Part shown: piece after piece, positions 1 to 8,491 of the stretch
Layout of the letters: each line of letters opens with the position of its first letter
Numbering within the stretch: the stretch's first letter is position 1
Assembly (NCBI RefSeq): GCF_001995215.1
Contig: NZ_MUXN01000028.1
Span: 124,001-188,000, forward strand
DNA length: 64,000 nt
Origin: Amycolatopsis azurea DSM 43854
GTDB taxonomy: Bacteria; Actinomycetota; Actinomycetes; Mycobacteriales; Pseudonocardiaceae
Reading direction: 5' to 3'
The notes under the pieces: generated by a model
What the model was told of the DNA's origin: nothing
Seen by the model: only the letters and a program-made list of their open reading frames with translations
The model's database searches: none
Made by a program: the position numbers and the translations under genes

Positions 1-426
1 CTGCGCGATCCCGAGCAGACGCTGAACGATCCGGTGATCGCCGAGCATCTCGAACTCGACCGCCCGGTCGCGGTTCTCTTCAACGCGGTGCTGCACCACA
101 TCGAAGACCTCGGCAAGGCGCAAGACATCGTCCGCGGCTATCTCGACGCGCTCGCCCCCGGGTCCTATTTGCTGCTCACGCACTATTACACCGACGGCGA
201 GGGGCCGTATGGCGCGTTCGCGCGGAAGCTCGACGGCCTGATGGGCGACATCGGTTACCCCACGGTGCACCGCAGCCGCGAGGAGATCGAGTCGCTGTTC
301 GACGGGCTGGAGATGCTCGAACCCGGCCTCGTGCACCTGCACGAATGGTGGCCGGAAGGCCCGCGTCTCGCTCCGTTGACCCGCCTGAACCACCTGAGCC
401 TCGGCGGCGTGGGGATCAAGCCCTAA
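1..426 (+). CDS. Partial SAM-dependent methyltransferase (DUF574-like), C-terminal part
   Basis: The gene enters from the left edge. The frame is open from base 1 and ends at TAA 424-426, so about 141 C-terminal codons are visible. The first residues read LRDPEQTLNDP, followed by a hydrophobic stretch with AVLHHIED. This resembles the SAM-binding half of the actinobacterial S-adenosyl methyltransferase family known as DUF574 (PF04672), which usually has about 260-280 residues. The substrate is unknown. The ATG at 34 is internal and is not the true start. The assignment rests on remembered family features, not on a search. Confidence 0.7.
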   Translation: MRDPEQTLNDPVIAEHLELDRPVAVLFNAVLHHIEDLGKAQDIVRGYLDALAPGSYLLLTHYYTDGEGPYGAFARKLDGLMGDIGYPTVHRSREEIESLFDGLEMLEPGLVHLHEWWPEGPRLAPLTRLNHLSLGGVGIKP

Positions 427-534
427 CCGCTGCCCTTTGCGACTCAGCCGACCCTGTCGTAGGTCCGTGAAGGCCTCCTTGCCTACCTTCGAGACCGCCA
501 CGCTCGTCCCAGGTGCACCAGCAGTCACAGCAAC

Positions 535-561
535 GCCGCGTGAAGGCCCCCTTCACGCGGC
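535..561. terminator. Hairpin of the GTGAAGG/CCTTCAC family
   Basis: Stem GCCGCGTGAAGG (535-546) pairs with CCTTCACGCGGC (550-561), with a 3-nt loop. No U-run follows, which is common for actinobacterial terminators. It belongs to a dispersed hairpin family also seen at 2836, 42073, 60594 and 60721. Confidence 0.5.
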
Positions 562-695
562 TCAGCCGAGGAAACTCGACCTTCACACCTTGCAAGAGCG
601 ACGCGGAGCTGACCCAGCTCGGTGCGGGTGGTCGTGAGTGGCGATTCGGGTCAGAGCCAAGCGTGTCTTAGGTACCTACAGTCGCGCGGTCTCGC

Positions 696-800
696 GTGAT
701 CAGATGGACGACACGTGGTGGGACCCGACGGCGAGCGTGTCGTCCAGCCAGTCACGCGTGTCGTCCATCTGATCACACGTGCCGTCCACTCAGTCACACG
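696..800. repeat. 21-nt tandem unit array with inverted arm (copy 1)
   Basis: Three adjacent 21-nt units start at 738, 759 and 780. Each reads TG(T/C)CGTCCA followed by a variable dinucleotide and (C/T)(A/G)(G/A)TCAC(G/A)CG. An inverted copy of the middle unit lies upstream at 696-717 and pairs with 755-776 (22 bp, one mismatch). The same design, with all three units inverted, occurs at 42280-42418. Function is unknown; it could form a long hairpin. Confidence 0.75.
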
Positions 801-846
801 AAAACCTCAGTTCGGTACCTCGACCCACTCGCCTCGGCGGCGTGAA

Positions 847-2730
847 TCAAGCCTTCAGCGACCTGAAGAACGCCGTCAGTTCGTCGTGGGCGGTCCCGAA
901 GTCCTCGGTGCTGGGGGTCATCGCGAGTTCCAGCGTCTCGCCGTCGGACAGTTCCAGCGTCAGGTACTCGGTCAGCTTCCGGCGGGAGAATCCGCCCGCG
1001 ACGATGTCCGTGAACGGGATCCGCCGCGCGCCGGGTTCGGCACGCAGGTCGTCGAGGCCGCGTTCCCGCAGTTTCCGGATCCGCTTGCGGTCCGACACCC
1101 CGCGCGCCCCGATCAGGCCGGCGACCCCGCGCCGGATCAGCACCGAGCGCGACATCGGCAGGAGCACCACTTCGGTATCGCAGACGATCAGGTCGTGAAG
1201 GCTCCGCTTGGCCTTCATCGCGGTGAACATGCCGAGCATCCGGGCATCGGCCGGATCGGGCTCGCGGTGGGGTTCCTGTTTGCAGAAGTACCCGGCGGGC
1301 ACGTTCAGCAGTTGCAGGTTGTTGACCAGTTCGTCGACCGCGCGCGGGCTCTGCACCGCCGGGGTGACCAGCTCGACGACGTCGAACGGCTCGCCGTCGC
1401 CCAGGCACAGTTCCCAGCCGCCGCCCCAGTTCAGGCGGTGCGCGGCGACCCCGTTGTCGATCATCGCGGCGGTGACGGTGTCGGCGAACAGTTCGGCCAG
1501 CAGTGCGCGGCCCTCTTCACGGGACGGGGCCCGCAGGGGTTTGGCGAGCGCGTCGGCGTCGCCGTCCCGCAGGACCCGGACGACCTCGCCGATCGTGCCG
1601 CGCGGCGCCAGCCTGCTTTCGATCCCGGCGGAGGTCAGCAGCCTCGCGCCCTCCGCGACCGAAGCGCGGCCCGCACGTTTGACGACCTCGTCCCAATCCG
1701 CCCGCGGCCCGACGTCGCGGACCAGCACGTCCAGTTCCGCCTCGGGCACGTCGACCTTCGGCGCGCCCAGCAGCGCCCAGCCCGGCCGCGCGTCCGGCTT
1801 CACCGGGTTGTCCGGGACTCCGGCCAGCGCGGCGATCCGGCGTTTCGTGGGCGGATGGCTGTCGTACCTCGACAGCTCTTCGCCGTCGAGGATGTCTTCG
1901 GCGTACTCGGCCACCCAGTCCCGCTGGACCGGATGGTTGAGGTACGAACGGAATCCCAGCAGCACCGCGGGCGTGCGCCGCGCCGTCGCGCCGAGCGAGA
2001 GGTAGCGCTCGGCGTAGTCCTTCCAGAGCGGGCTCAGCGTCGCGGCCTTCCGCAGCGCGGCGGCCGCCGTCCGGCTTCCCGCGGCGAGCACGGAAGCCTC
2101 GTCGGCCTGAAGTTCCTGCCGCCGGTTCGCCGACCGCGCGACCAGCAGGTACAGCTTCGAGTAGGCGGAGAGCAGGGCCCTGGCGGGGCCGCCGTCCAGC
2201 CGGTCGACGGTGAAGGCGAGCGTCTGGGTGCCGCGGTAGGTCAGCGCGAGCAGGCGGGTGTGGCCGCCGCTGTAGTGCCCGAGTTCGTGCGCGAGCACCG
2301 AGCGCAGCTCGCTCACGCTCATCGCGGCCAGCAACGGCAGCCCGATCAGCATCGTGCGGCGGCCCGGCCGCAGGCCGAGGAAGCGGGCGTCCTCGCTGAC
2401 CGCCGCGTTGATCTCACCGATCAGCACGATCTCGTCCGGCGGCCGCGTTCTCACCTGGGCGGCGAGGTCGTCGATCATCTCCCACAGCGCGGGATGGGCG
2501 TCGCGGTGCAGCCGCGGCCCTTCGATCGGGGGACGCCGTGCCCGCAACGCGCTCACCAGCCCGAAGCCGAGCGCGATCATGATCGCGAGCCCGCCGAGCA
2601 TGACGTAAATGCCGGTTTTGCCCGGAATTCGCAGGCCCGCCAGCACACTGGCGACACCCAGCGCGACGACCACCAATGGGAACGCCACGAGCAGAAGTGT
2701 CGCGAGGACGGCGCGTCCTCGGGCCTGCAT
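847..2730 (-). CDS. M48-family membrane zinc metalloprotease
   Basis: Predicted membrane-bound zinc peptidase of 627 residues. Two N-terminal hydrophobic segments (about 8-32 and 40-62) precede the catalytic helix, with the zinc motif HELGH at 148-152 in the context SVLAHELGHYSGGH. This is the HtpX/Ste24 (M48) pattern. A long C-terminal region beyond the peptidase domain is not recognised. The ATG at 2730 is chosen because an AGAGGTAA ribosome site lies just upstream; a longer frame to 2829 has no such site. It stands alone, convergent with the methyltransferase and separated from the aldo/keto reductase by a 27-bp perfect hairpin. Role in membrane protein quality control is inferred from the family. 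Confidence 0.85.
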   Translation of the reverse strand: MQARGRAVLATLLLVAFPLVVVALGVASVLAGLRIPGKTGIYVMLGGLAIMIALGFGLVSALRARRPPIEGPRLHRDAHPALWEMIDDLAAQVRTRPPDEIVLIGEINAAVSEDARFLGLRPGRRTMLIGLPLLAAMSVSELRSVLAHELGHYSGGHTRLLALTYRGTQTLAFTVDRLDGGPARALLSAYSKLYLLVARSANRRQELQADEASVLAAGSRTAAAALRKAATLSPLWKDYAERYLSLGATARRTPAVLLGFRSYLNHPVQRDWVAEYAEDILDGEELSRYDSHPPTKRRIAALAGVPDNPVKPDARPGWALLGAPKVDVPEAELDVLVRDVGPRADWDEVVKRAGRASVAEGARLLTSAGIESRLAPRGTIGEVVRVLRDGDADALAKPLRAPSREEGRALLAELFADTVTAAMIDNGVAAHRLNWGGGWELCLGDGEPFDVVELVTPAVQSPRAVDELVNNLQLLNVPAGYFCKQEPHREPDPADARMLGMFTAMKAKRSLHDLIVCDTEVVLLPMSRSVLIRRGVAGLIGARGVSDRKRIRKLRERGLDDLRAEPGARRIPFTDIVAGGFSRRKLTEYLTLELSDGETLELAMTPSTEDFGTAHDELTAFFRSLKA

Positions 2731-2835
2731 CGTCCGGTTACCTCTTTTCGCACAAGTGCCGTCTGTGCGGCCGAATAGTAACCGGCTACGCAGCGGCCCC
2801 GTGCGAGAACGAAGAGCTACACCCGCCACCTGCGA

Positions 2836-2894
2836 AAGTCCGTGAAGGACTCCTTGAGGGACTCTGGGTCCCTCAAGGAGTCCTTCACGGACTT
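2836..2894. terminator. Perfect 27-bp hairpin
   Basis: Arms 2836-2862 and 2868-2894 are exact reverse complements (27 bp, 5-nt loop). The inner word CCGTGAAGGACTCCTTGAGGG recurs at 60693-60713, so this is one member of a dispersed family. It lies directly after the stop codon of the aldo/keto reductase and probably ends that operon. Confidence 0.7.
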
Positions 2895-2899
2895 GTGGC

Positions 2900-3733
2900 T
2901 TACGCGACGTTGAAGGTGTCGGGGTCCGGCCCGGTCCGCTGACCGCGGTCCAGCACGGACAGCGAAGCGATGTCCTCGTCCGACAGCGTGAACCCGAAGA
3001 CGTCGAGGTTCTCCTTGATCCGCGACGGCGTCACGGACTTCGGGATGACGACGTTGCCCAGCTGCAGGTGCCACCGCAGGACGATCTGCGCCGGGGTCCG
3101 GCCGTGCTTCGAAGCCAGCGCGGTCACGGCGGCCTCACCGAGCAGGTCACCGCCCTTGGCCAGCGGGCTCCACGCCTCGGTCGCGATGCCGTGCTTCGCG
3201 TCGAACTCGCGCACCTCGGCCTGCTGCAGGTACGGGTGCACCTCGACCTGGTTGACCGCCGGGGTCACCGAGCCGGCGTCGAGCAGCCGCTCGAGGTGGG
3301 CGGGCTGGAAGTTGGACACGCCGATCGCGCGCACTCGGCCGTCGGCGTAGAGTTTCTCGAAGGCCTTCCACGTGTCGAGGTAGAGGTCGCGCTCGGGCGT
3401 GGGCCAGTGGATCAGGTAGAGATCCAGCTTCTCCAGGCCCAGTTTCGCCAGGCTGACGTCGAACGCCTTCAGCGTGGCGTCGTAGCCCTGCTCGCTGTTC
3501 CACAGCTTGGTGGTGATGAACAGCTCGTCGCGGGCGATCCCGGACTCGGCGAGGGCCCTGCCGACGCCCGCTTCGTTGCCGTAGACGGCGGCGGTGTCGA
3601 TGCTGCGGTAGCCCGCGTCCAGCGCGGCCTTGACCGCGGCGGTGGTCTCCTCGTCCGGTACCTGGAAGACGCCGAACCCGAGCTGCGGCATCTCCACCCC
3701 GTTGGTGAGCTTGACGGTGGGAATGTCGGTCAC
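2900..3733 (-). CDS. Aldo/keto reductase (AKR5-like)
   Basis: NADPH-dependent carbonyl reductase of 277 residues, close to full family length. The catalytic tetrad can be placed at D46, Y51, K76 and H109 (motifs SIDTAAVYGNE, TTKLWN, LIHWPTP). The NADP-binding end contains IPKSVTPSRIKEN. The substrate cannot be told from sequence; the best guess is a 2,5-diketogluconate-reductase-type enzyme acting on aldehydes or ketoacids. The GTG start at 3733 follows a GGAAAG ribosome site. It lies 29 bp downstream of the efflux gene and is probably co-transcribed with it. A MarR regulator is divergent from the pair, which suggests an inducible detoxification unit. Confidence 0.9.
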   Translation of the reverse strand: MTDIPTVKLTNGVEMPQLGFGVFQVPDEETTAAVKAALDAGYRSIDTAAVYGNEAGVGRALAESGIARDELFITTKLWNSEQGYDATLKAFDVSLAKLGLEKLDLYLIHWPTPERDLYLDTWKAFEKLYADGRVRAIGVSNFQPAHLERLLDAGSVTPAVNQVEVHPYLQQAEVREFDAKHGIATEAWSPLAKGGDLLGEAAVTALASKHGRTPAQIVLRWHLQLGNVVIPKSVTPSRIKENLDVFGFTLSDEDIASLSVLDRGQRTGPDPDTFNVA

Positions 3734-3762
3734 TTGCTTTCCTTTCGTGGGTGTTCTGCGGG

Positions 3763-4944
3763 TCAGGCGGCGGGGGCCAGTTCGGCGCGACGAGCCTTTC
3801 GCCGCCCGTGATCGAGCATGCCTGACACGACCGCGACCAGCAGCCCGGCGAGCGCGAGCGCGGCGCCGATCCAGTTGGGCGCGGTGTAGCCGAGACCCGC
3901 GTCGATGGCCTTGCCGCCGAGCCACGCACCCCCGGCGTTGCCGAGGTTGAACGCGGCGATGTTGGCGGCCGACGCCAGCGCGGGCGCGCCTTCGGCCTTG
4001 TCCATGACGCGGGCCTGCAACGGCGCGACGGTCGCGAAACCGGCGGCGCCGAAGACGGCGATGGTGATCGCGGCGGGGAGCTGGGCGTGCGCGGTGAAGA
4101 CGAACACGACCAGCACCGCCGCGAGCACCGCGAGGATGACGTACAGGCTGGGCATCAGCGACCGGTCCGCCGCCTTGCCGCCGAGCAGGTTGCCGACGAA
4201 CAGCCCGGCGCCGAACAGCACCAGCAGCCAGGTCACCGCGCCGGGGGAGAAGCTCGCGACCTCGGTCATCATCGGGGCGATGTAGGTGAAGGACGCGAAC
4301 ACCCCGGCGAACCCGAGCGCGGTCATCGCCAGCGCGAGCCACACCTGCGGACGCCGGAACACGGCCAGTTCGCTGCGCAGTCCCGCGCTCTTCGTCGTCG
4401 CCTGCGCGGGGACCAGCGTGAGGATCCCGATCAGGCCTGCCACGCCGAGGACGCTGACGGCCCAGAACGTCGAACGCCAGCCGAGCGCCTGGCCGAGCGC
4501 GGTCCCGGCGGGGACGCCGAGGACGTTGGCGACGGTCAGCCCGGTGAACATCATCGCGATGGCGCTGGCCTGTTTGGCCGGCGCCACCAGCGACGCGGCG
4601 ACAACGGCGCCGACGCCGAAGAACGCGCCGTGTGAGAGCGCGGCGACCACGCGGCCGGTCATCAGCAGGCCGTAGGTCGGGGCCAGTGCGGAAACGACGT
4701 TCCCGGCGATGAACAGGACCATCAGGCCGACCAGGACCGTCTTGCGCGGCACCCGCGACGCGAGCGCGGTCAGCAGCGGGGCGCCGACCACGACGCCGAG
4801 CGCGTATCCGGAGATCAGCAGCCCCGCGGAGGGGATCGAGACGCCGAAGTCGCCTGCGACCTCGGGCAGCAGGCCCATGATCACGAACTCGGTGGTGCCG
4901 ATACCGAAGGCGCTGATCGCCAGTGCGAGCAGAGCGGCAGGCAT
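3763..4944 (-). CDS. MFS efflux transporter (DHA1, AraJ/Cmx-like)
   Basis: A 393-residue 12-helix major facilitator protein. The N-terminal sequence FGIGTTEFVIMGLLPEVA and the helix-5 motif region around VLGVPAGTALGQALGWR are typical of DHA1 drug:H+ antiporters of the AraJ/chloramphenicol-exporter type. It is the first gene of a leftward pair with the aldo/keto reductase and is divergently oriented from the MarR gene at 5088. The shared 143-bp promoter region contains a 7-bp inverted repeat that is a good operator candidate. Substrate not predictable. Confidence 0.85.
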   Translation of the reverse strand: MPAALLALAISAFGIGTTEFVIMGLLPEVAGDFGVSIPSAGLLISGYALGVVVGAPLLTALASRVPRKTVLVGLMVLFIAGNVVSALAPTYGLLMTGRVVAALSHGAFFGVGAVVAASLVAPAKQASAIAMMFTGLTVANVLGVPAGTALGQALGWRSTFWAVSVLGVAGLIGILTLVPAQATTKSAGLRSELAVFRRPQVWLALAMTALGFAGVFASFTYIAPMMTEVASFSPGAVTWLLVLFGAGLFVGNLLGGKAADRSLMPSLYVILAVLAAVLVVFVFTAHAQLPAAITIAVFGAAGFATVAPLQARVMDKAEGAPALASAANIAAFNLGNAGGAWLGGKAIDAGLGYTAPNWIGAALALAGLLVAVVSGMLDHGRRKARRAELAPAA

Positions 4945-4987
4945 TGGAGGCTCACTTCTTCCCGTAGAGTGGTGTTAACTGGCGTCG

Positions 4988-5014
4988 GCAACTACGGGCG
5001 TCTGAAATAGTTGC
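4988..5014. promoter_or_regulatory. Candidate MarR operator
   Basis: A perfect inverted repeat, GCAACTA (4988-4994) and TAGTTGC (5008-5014), with a 13-nt spacer. It sits midway in the divergent region between the efflux gene and the MarR gene and is the most AT-rich patch there. MarR proteins usually bind such palindromes in their own divergent promoters. Confidence 0.5.
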
Positions 5015-5087
5015 ACGCGCCGTATATTGCACACGCTTGATGATGCACGACGCAACGAAGCCCGGGCAACCGGGGAAGGGGTGAACC

Positions 5088-5540
5088 GTGTCACTGGCCG
5101 ACGACGCCGTGGAGGCACGCGCGCAGGGCTGGCGGACCCTCGCCGCACTGCACGCGCGGATCGAGGACGCGCTGGAGCGTGCGCTGGCGCAGAAGCACGA
5201 ACTGTCCGTCACCGAGTACACCGTGCTGGACGTGCTCGCCCGCCAGGACGGCTTCCACCTGCGGATGAACCAGCTGTCGAACGCCGTCGTGCTCAGCCAG
5301 TCGGCGACGACGCGGCTGGTGACGCGGCTGGAGGGCCGGGGCCTGCTGCAGCGGTACCTGTGCCCGGACGACCGCCGGGGGATCTACACGGAGGTCACGC
5401 CGCCGGGGCAGGAACTGCTCGCGGCCGCGCGGCCGACGCACGACGCCGTCCTCACCGAGGCGCTGGCCGCCGCCGAGGAACTCCCCGAGCTCGCGCCCTT
5501 GGTCGCCGCGCTCGGAAAGCTCACCTTCGCCCGCTCCTGA
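5088..5540 (+). CDS. MarR-family transcriptional regulator
   Basis: A 150-residue winged-helix protein of normal MarR length. The recognition region is NQLSNAVVLSQSATTRLVTRLEGRGLL in register with the wing CPDDRRGIYTEVTPPG (the DDRR wing motif is typical). GTG start at 5088 after a GGGGAAGGGG ribosome site. Divergent from the efflux/reductase pair, so it probably represses that pair and itself and is released by a small ligand. The ligand is unknown. Confidence 0.88.
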   Translation: MSLADDAVEARAQGWRTLAALHARIEDALERALAQKHELSVTEYTVLDVLARQDGFHLRMNQLSNAVVLSQSATTRLVTRLEGRGLLQRYLCPDDRRGIYTEVTPPGQELLAAARPTHDAVLTEALAAAEELPELAPLVAALGKLTFARS

Positions 5541-5553
5541 CCCCTCGCATTTC

Positions 5554-5601
5554 GTCCTCTGAATGCGGTCCTTGCGTGTGCGACTACCGCATTCAGAGGA
5601 C
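5554..5601. terminator. 16-bp hairpin after the MarR gene
   Basis: GTCCTCTGAATGCGGT (5554-5569) pairs perfectly with 5586-5601 across a 16-nt loop. It lies between the MarR stop and the amidohydrolase start and probably terminates the MarR transcript. Confidence 0.6.
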
Positions 5602-5631
5602 TAAACGCGGTCAGGCTGGCAAGGTGAACGC

Positions 5632-7089
5632 GTGGACGATCTTCTGGTGCGCCGGGTCCGGGTCGGCTTGGCGGGTTCCCTGTCGGACGTACTGATCAGA
5701 GCAGGCCGGATCGCGGCCATCGCGGGCCCGGGGCAAGCGGGTGAGGCGTCGGAGAGCCTGGACGGACACGGCGGCACATTGCTGCCCGGTCTCGTCGACG
5801 CGCACGTGCACACCGCGCAGTGGTCGGCCGCGCGCCGCCGGATCCCGTTGGGGGAGGCGACGTCCGCCGCGCACACGGTCGACCTCGTGCTCGCCCACCT
5901 GCTGGCGCATCCCGTGCCTCCCGGCGACCTCGTGCTCGGCGCCGGGTTCCGTGACGGCCTCTGGCCCGACGCGCCGCACAAGGACCTGCTGCAGAAGGCG
6001 CTTCCCGGGCACCCCGTCGCCCTGTTCAGCGCCGACCTCCACACGCTGTGGCTCAGTCCCGCCGCGCTGAAGCTCATCGGCCGCGAGCACCCGACCGGCG
6101 TGCTGCTGGAGAACGACTGCATGAGCGCGACGGCCGAACTCCCCGTCGCGCCCGACGACGTCATCGACGGCTGGGTCGCCGACGCGCTCGCCGCGGCGGC
6201 CGCCCGCGGCGTCACCAGGATCGTCGACTACGAGTACGCCGACACCGTCACCGACTGGCGGCGACGGCTGGCCAGGAAACCCTTGCCGGTCCGGGTTTCC
6301 TGCGTGATCGCGAAGTATCTGCTCGACACGGCCGTCGAACGCGGCCACCGCACCGGCGACGTCCTCGAAGACACCGGCGGGCTGCTCACGGTCGGCCCGT
6401 TCAAGCTGTTCGTCGACGGTTCGCTCAACACCCGGACGGCGTACTGCGTGGGGCACTACGCCGGAACCGACTCCCACGGGCTGCTCGAACTGCCGCCCGA
6501 GGAGCTGGAACCGTTGATGCGCAAGGCTTCCGAAAGCGGGCTCTCGCCCGCGGTGCACGCGATCGGCGACCACGCCAACAAGATCGCGCTCGACGCCTTC
6601 GCGAGCGTCGGCTGCGCGGGCCGCATCGAGCACGCGCAGCTGCTGCGCGCCGAGGACGTCGCGCGGTTCGCCGCCCTGGGTGTCGTGGCGAGCGTGCAGC
6701 CCGCCCACCAACCGGACGACCGCGACGTCGCCGACCGGCACTGGCACGGCTGGACCGACCGGGCCTTCCCTTACGGCGCTTTGCATCGCTCCGGGGTGAC
6801 CCTGGAGTTCGGCTCGGACGCGCCGGTCGCGCCGCTGGACCCGTGGGACGCGATCGCGTCGGCGGTCAGCCGCACCGACGACCACCGTCCGCCGTGGCAT
6901 CCCGAGCAGGCCATGCCGCTGGAGGCCGCGCTCGCGGCGTCGTCCGGCGGCCGGACCGGGGTGGCCGTCGGGGACGTCGCGGACCTGGTCGTCACCGCGG
7001 TGGATCCGTCGCGGCTGTCGCCGGCCGGGCTTCGTGACATCCCCGTCACCGCCACCGTGATGAACGGGCGGGTCACCTACACGGCGTGA
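5632..7089 (+). CDS. Amidohydrolase, YtcJ-like
   Basis: A 485-residue metal-dependent hydrolase of the amidohydrolase superfamily (Amidohydro_3). The metal motif DAHVH lies at 56-60, a later histidine in HAIGDHA, a conserved HAQLL segment, and the catalytic aspartate in FGSDAPVAPLDPW. It is slightly shorter than typical YtcJ proteins (about 530-550). These enzymes hydrolyse N-acyl or formyl bonds; the substrate is unknown. GTG start at 5632. It is followed 74 bp later by the DUF2127 protein in the same direction, with no clear functional link. Confidence 0.8.
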   Translation: MDDLLVRRVRVGLAGSLSDVLIRAGRIAAIAGPGQAGEASESLDGHGGTLLPGLVDAHVHTAQWSAARRRIPLGEATSAAHTVDLVLAHLLAHPVPPGDLVLGAGFRDGLWPDAPHKDLLQKALPGHPVALFSADLHTLWLSPAALKLIGREHPTGVLLENDCMSATAELPVAPDDVIDGWVADALAAAAARGVTRIVDYEYADTVTDWRRRLARKPLPVRVSCVIAKYLLDTAVERGHRTGDVLEDTGGLLTVGPFKLFVDGSLNTRTAYCVGHYAGTDSHGLLELPPEELEPLMRKASESGLSPAVHAIGDHANKIALDAFASVGCAGRIEHAQLLRAEDVARFAALGVVASVQPAHQPDDRDVADRHWHGWTDRAFPYGALHRSGVTLEFGSDAPVAPLDPWDAIASAVSRTDDHRPPWHPEQAMPLEAALAASSGGRTGVAVGDVADLVVTAVDPSRLSPAGLRDIPVTATVMNGRVTYTA

Positions 7090-7163
7090 CGCCTGTTCCG
7101 GTGACGGCGGCTGCGGGCGGCGGAGGGGTGCGGCAAGGTGAGGTGATCGCGGAGGGAGCGCCC

Positions 7164-7628
7164 ATGGGCACCGAGAAGCTGTTCCGGATCGCCATCACCC
7201 TGAAGGGGCTCGACGGTGCGTTGCAGCTGGTGGGCGGGCTCGTCCTGATGATCGTCCCGGCGTCGGCCGTCACCGGTTTCGCGCACGCTGTGGTCACCCG
7301 TGACCTGCTGGGCGACCCGGAGGGGACGCTCGCCCGGCACCTCGAACTCGCGGCCGGTCATTTCGTCGAGGGCCGGACGTTCGCCGGCGTGTACCTCGTC
7401 GCGCACGGGCTCATCAAGCTCGGCCTGGTCTGGGCGCTGGCGCGCAAGGTGCTGCGCGCCTACCCCGTGGCCGCCGTCGTGCTTTCGGCGTTCGTGGTCT
7501 ACGAGATCTTCCGCGCGATCCACACGCACTCGCTCGCGCTGCCGTTCTTCGCCGCCCTCGACGTCGTGATCGTCGTGCTGGTGCTGCGCGAGTACCGGCA
7601 ACTCAAGAGGGATCGCGTCGCGGCCTGA
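7164..7628 (+). CDS. DUF2127-type small membrane protein
   Basis: A 154-residue membrane protein with about four hydrophobic segments and the family-like opening LFRIAITLKGLDGALQLVGG. The segment EGRTFAGVYLVAHGLIKLGLV and the ending VLREYRQLKRD are typical of DUF2127 proteins as I recall them. Function unknown. ATG at 7164 is chosen over an in-frame upstream start at 7086 because a GGAGGG ribosome site lies 8 bp before it. Convergent with the PP2C gene, with 9 bp between stops. Confidence 0.75.
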   Translation: MGTEKLFRIAITLKGLDGALQLVGGLVLMIVPASAVTGFAHAVVTRDLLGDPEGTLARHLELAAGHFVEGRTFAGVYLVAHGLIKLGLVWALARKVLRAYPVAAVVLSAFVVYEIFRAIHTHSLALPFFAALDVVIVVLVLREYRQLKRDRVAA

Positions 7629-7637
7629 CCGCCCGGT

Positions 7638-8336
7638 TCAGGCCGCGACGCGAAGCTTCTCCGTGACGAGATCCGCGCTGGGCGGATCCACCACGATCGC
7701 GGTGGCGTTGTCGGAGCCACCGAGCGAGATCGCCGTCCGCACCAGTTCCGCGGCGGCCCTGTCCGGCATCCCGAGGATGTCGAGCATGACCGGCCCGCTG
7801 AGCGTCTTGTGCACGCCATCGCTGGTGAGCACGAGCCCTCCGGTCGTGACGGTGGCCGTGCCGATCTCGTGAACACCGGCCGTGCGGACGCTGGTGGTGA
7901 CGACGTGTTCCATCCGCGGTGTCACGGGTTGGTCGTGGTCGCGGAAGTACTGCGCGAGCGTATGGTCCTTCGTCACCTGCCGCACGGTGTAACCATCCCA
8001 AGCGTACGCCCGGGCGTCCCCGACCCACGCGATGCCATACCCCTCGCCGGTCTGGACGGCGACGACGAGGACGCAGTCACCACTCCATCCGGAGGCGAGC
8101 ACAGCGCGCTGAGCAGCCAAAACCGCCGCGACCGCGCCTTGCCCGACCGGGTTCCGGGCCGCCGCCGCGGCCGCCGTCCGCGCCGCGTGTGCCGCGTTCG
8201 GGTGATCTCCGACTCCATCGGCCAGCGCGAACACGATTCCCGCCCCGCCCGCGGCCGCGTACGCCCCGACGGCGTCCGCGTTGTGCTCGCGCGGCCCCCG
8301 CGCGCTCGCCGTGTGCCAGTGTGGAAGCTCCCTCAT
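7638..8336 (-). CDS. PP2C-family protein phosphatase
   Basis: A 232-residue soluble PPM/PP2C phosphatase. Metal-binding motifs are visible: EHNAD near the N-terminus, FALADGVGDH (D40), LTSDGVHKTL and GGSDNATAIVV near the end. It has no membrane or sensor domain, so it is probably a free cytosolic serine/threonine phosphatase. ATG at 8336 follows a GAGGAG site. No kinase partner is adjacent. Confidence 0.85.
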   Translation of the reverse strand: MRELPHWHTASARGPREHNADAVGAYAAAGGAGIVFALADGVGDHPNAAHAARTAAAAAARNPVGQGAVAAVLAAQRAVLASGWSGDCVLVVAVQTGEGYGIAWVGDARAYAWDGYTVRQVTKDHTLAQYFRDHDQPVTPRMEHVVTTSVRTAGVHEIGTATVTTGGLVLTSDGVHKTLSGPVMLDILGMPDRAAAELVRTAISLGGSDNATAIVVDPPSADLVTEKLRVAA

Positions 8337-8436
8337 GGTCTTCTCCTCACCCCTGGGTGATGCCCTGCTTCCAGAGTGCGCCCGGATCCTGTGCGGGGGC
8401 TGAGGGCAGGGTGAAAGACAGCTGTCGGTCGAGGTG

Positions 8437-8482
8437 GTCGTGAGTGGTAAGTGTCGTTCTAACCCCACTTGCCACTCACGAC
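8437..8482. terminator. 17-bp hairpin containing GTCGTGAGTGG
   Basis: Arms 8437-8453 and 8466-8482 pair over 17 bp with one G-U, loop 12 nt. The arm starts with GTCGTGAGTGG, the same word as at 631 and 16686. It lies between the phosphatase promoter and the end of the five-gene operon and probably terminates the latter. Confidence 0.55.
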
Positions 8483-8491
8483 CGGGAAGCG

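Larger units (their letters stand above)
427..846. other. 420-bp intergenic stretch with repeats
   Basis: No convincing gene. It holds a GTGAAGG-type hairpin (535-561), one copy of an 18-nt word GTCGTGAGTGGCGATTCG (631-648) that recurs at 16686 and inverted at 16969, and a 21-nt repeat array (696-800). Both flanking genes end here: the methyltransferase ends at 426 and the M48 protease ends at 847 from the other side. This is therefore a convergent intergenic region where terminators are expected. Confidence 0.7.

Noticed and set aside
738..800. CRISPR array
   Set aside because: Units are 21 nt and adjacent, without unique spacers and without cas genes nearby.
715..2778. Long plus-strand frame opposite the M48 protease
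   Set aside because: It is rich in R, Q, G and P with no motif and mirrors the GC-skewed codons of the protease. The protease strand has HELGH and a ribosome site.
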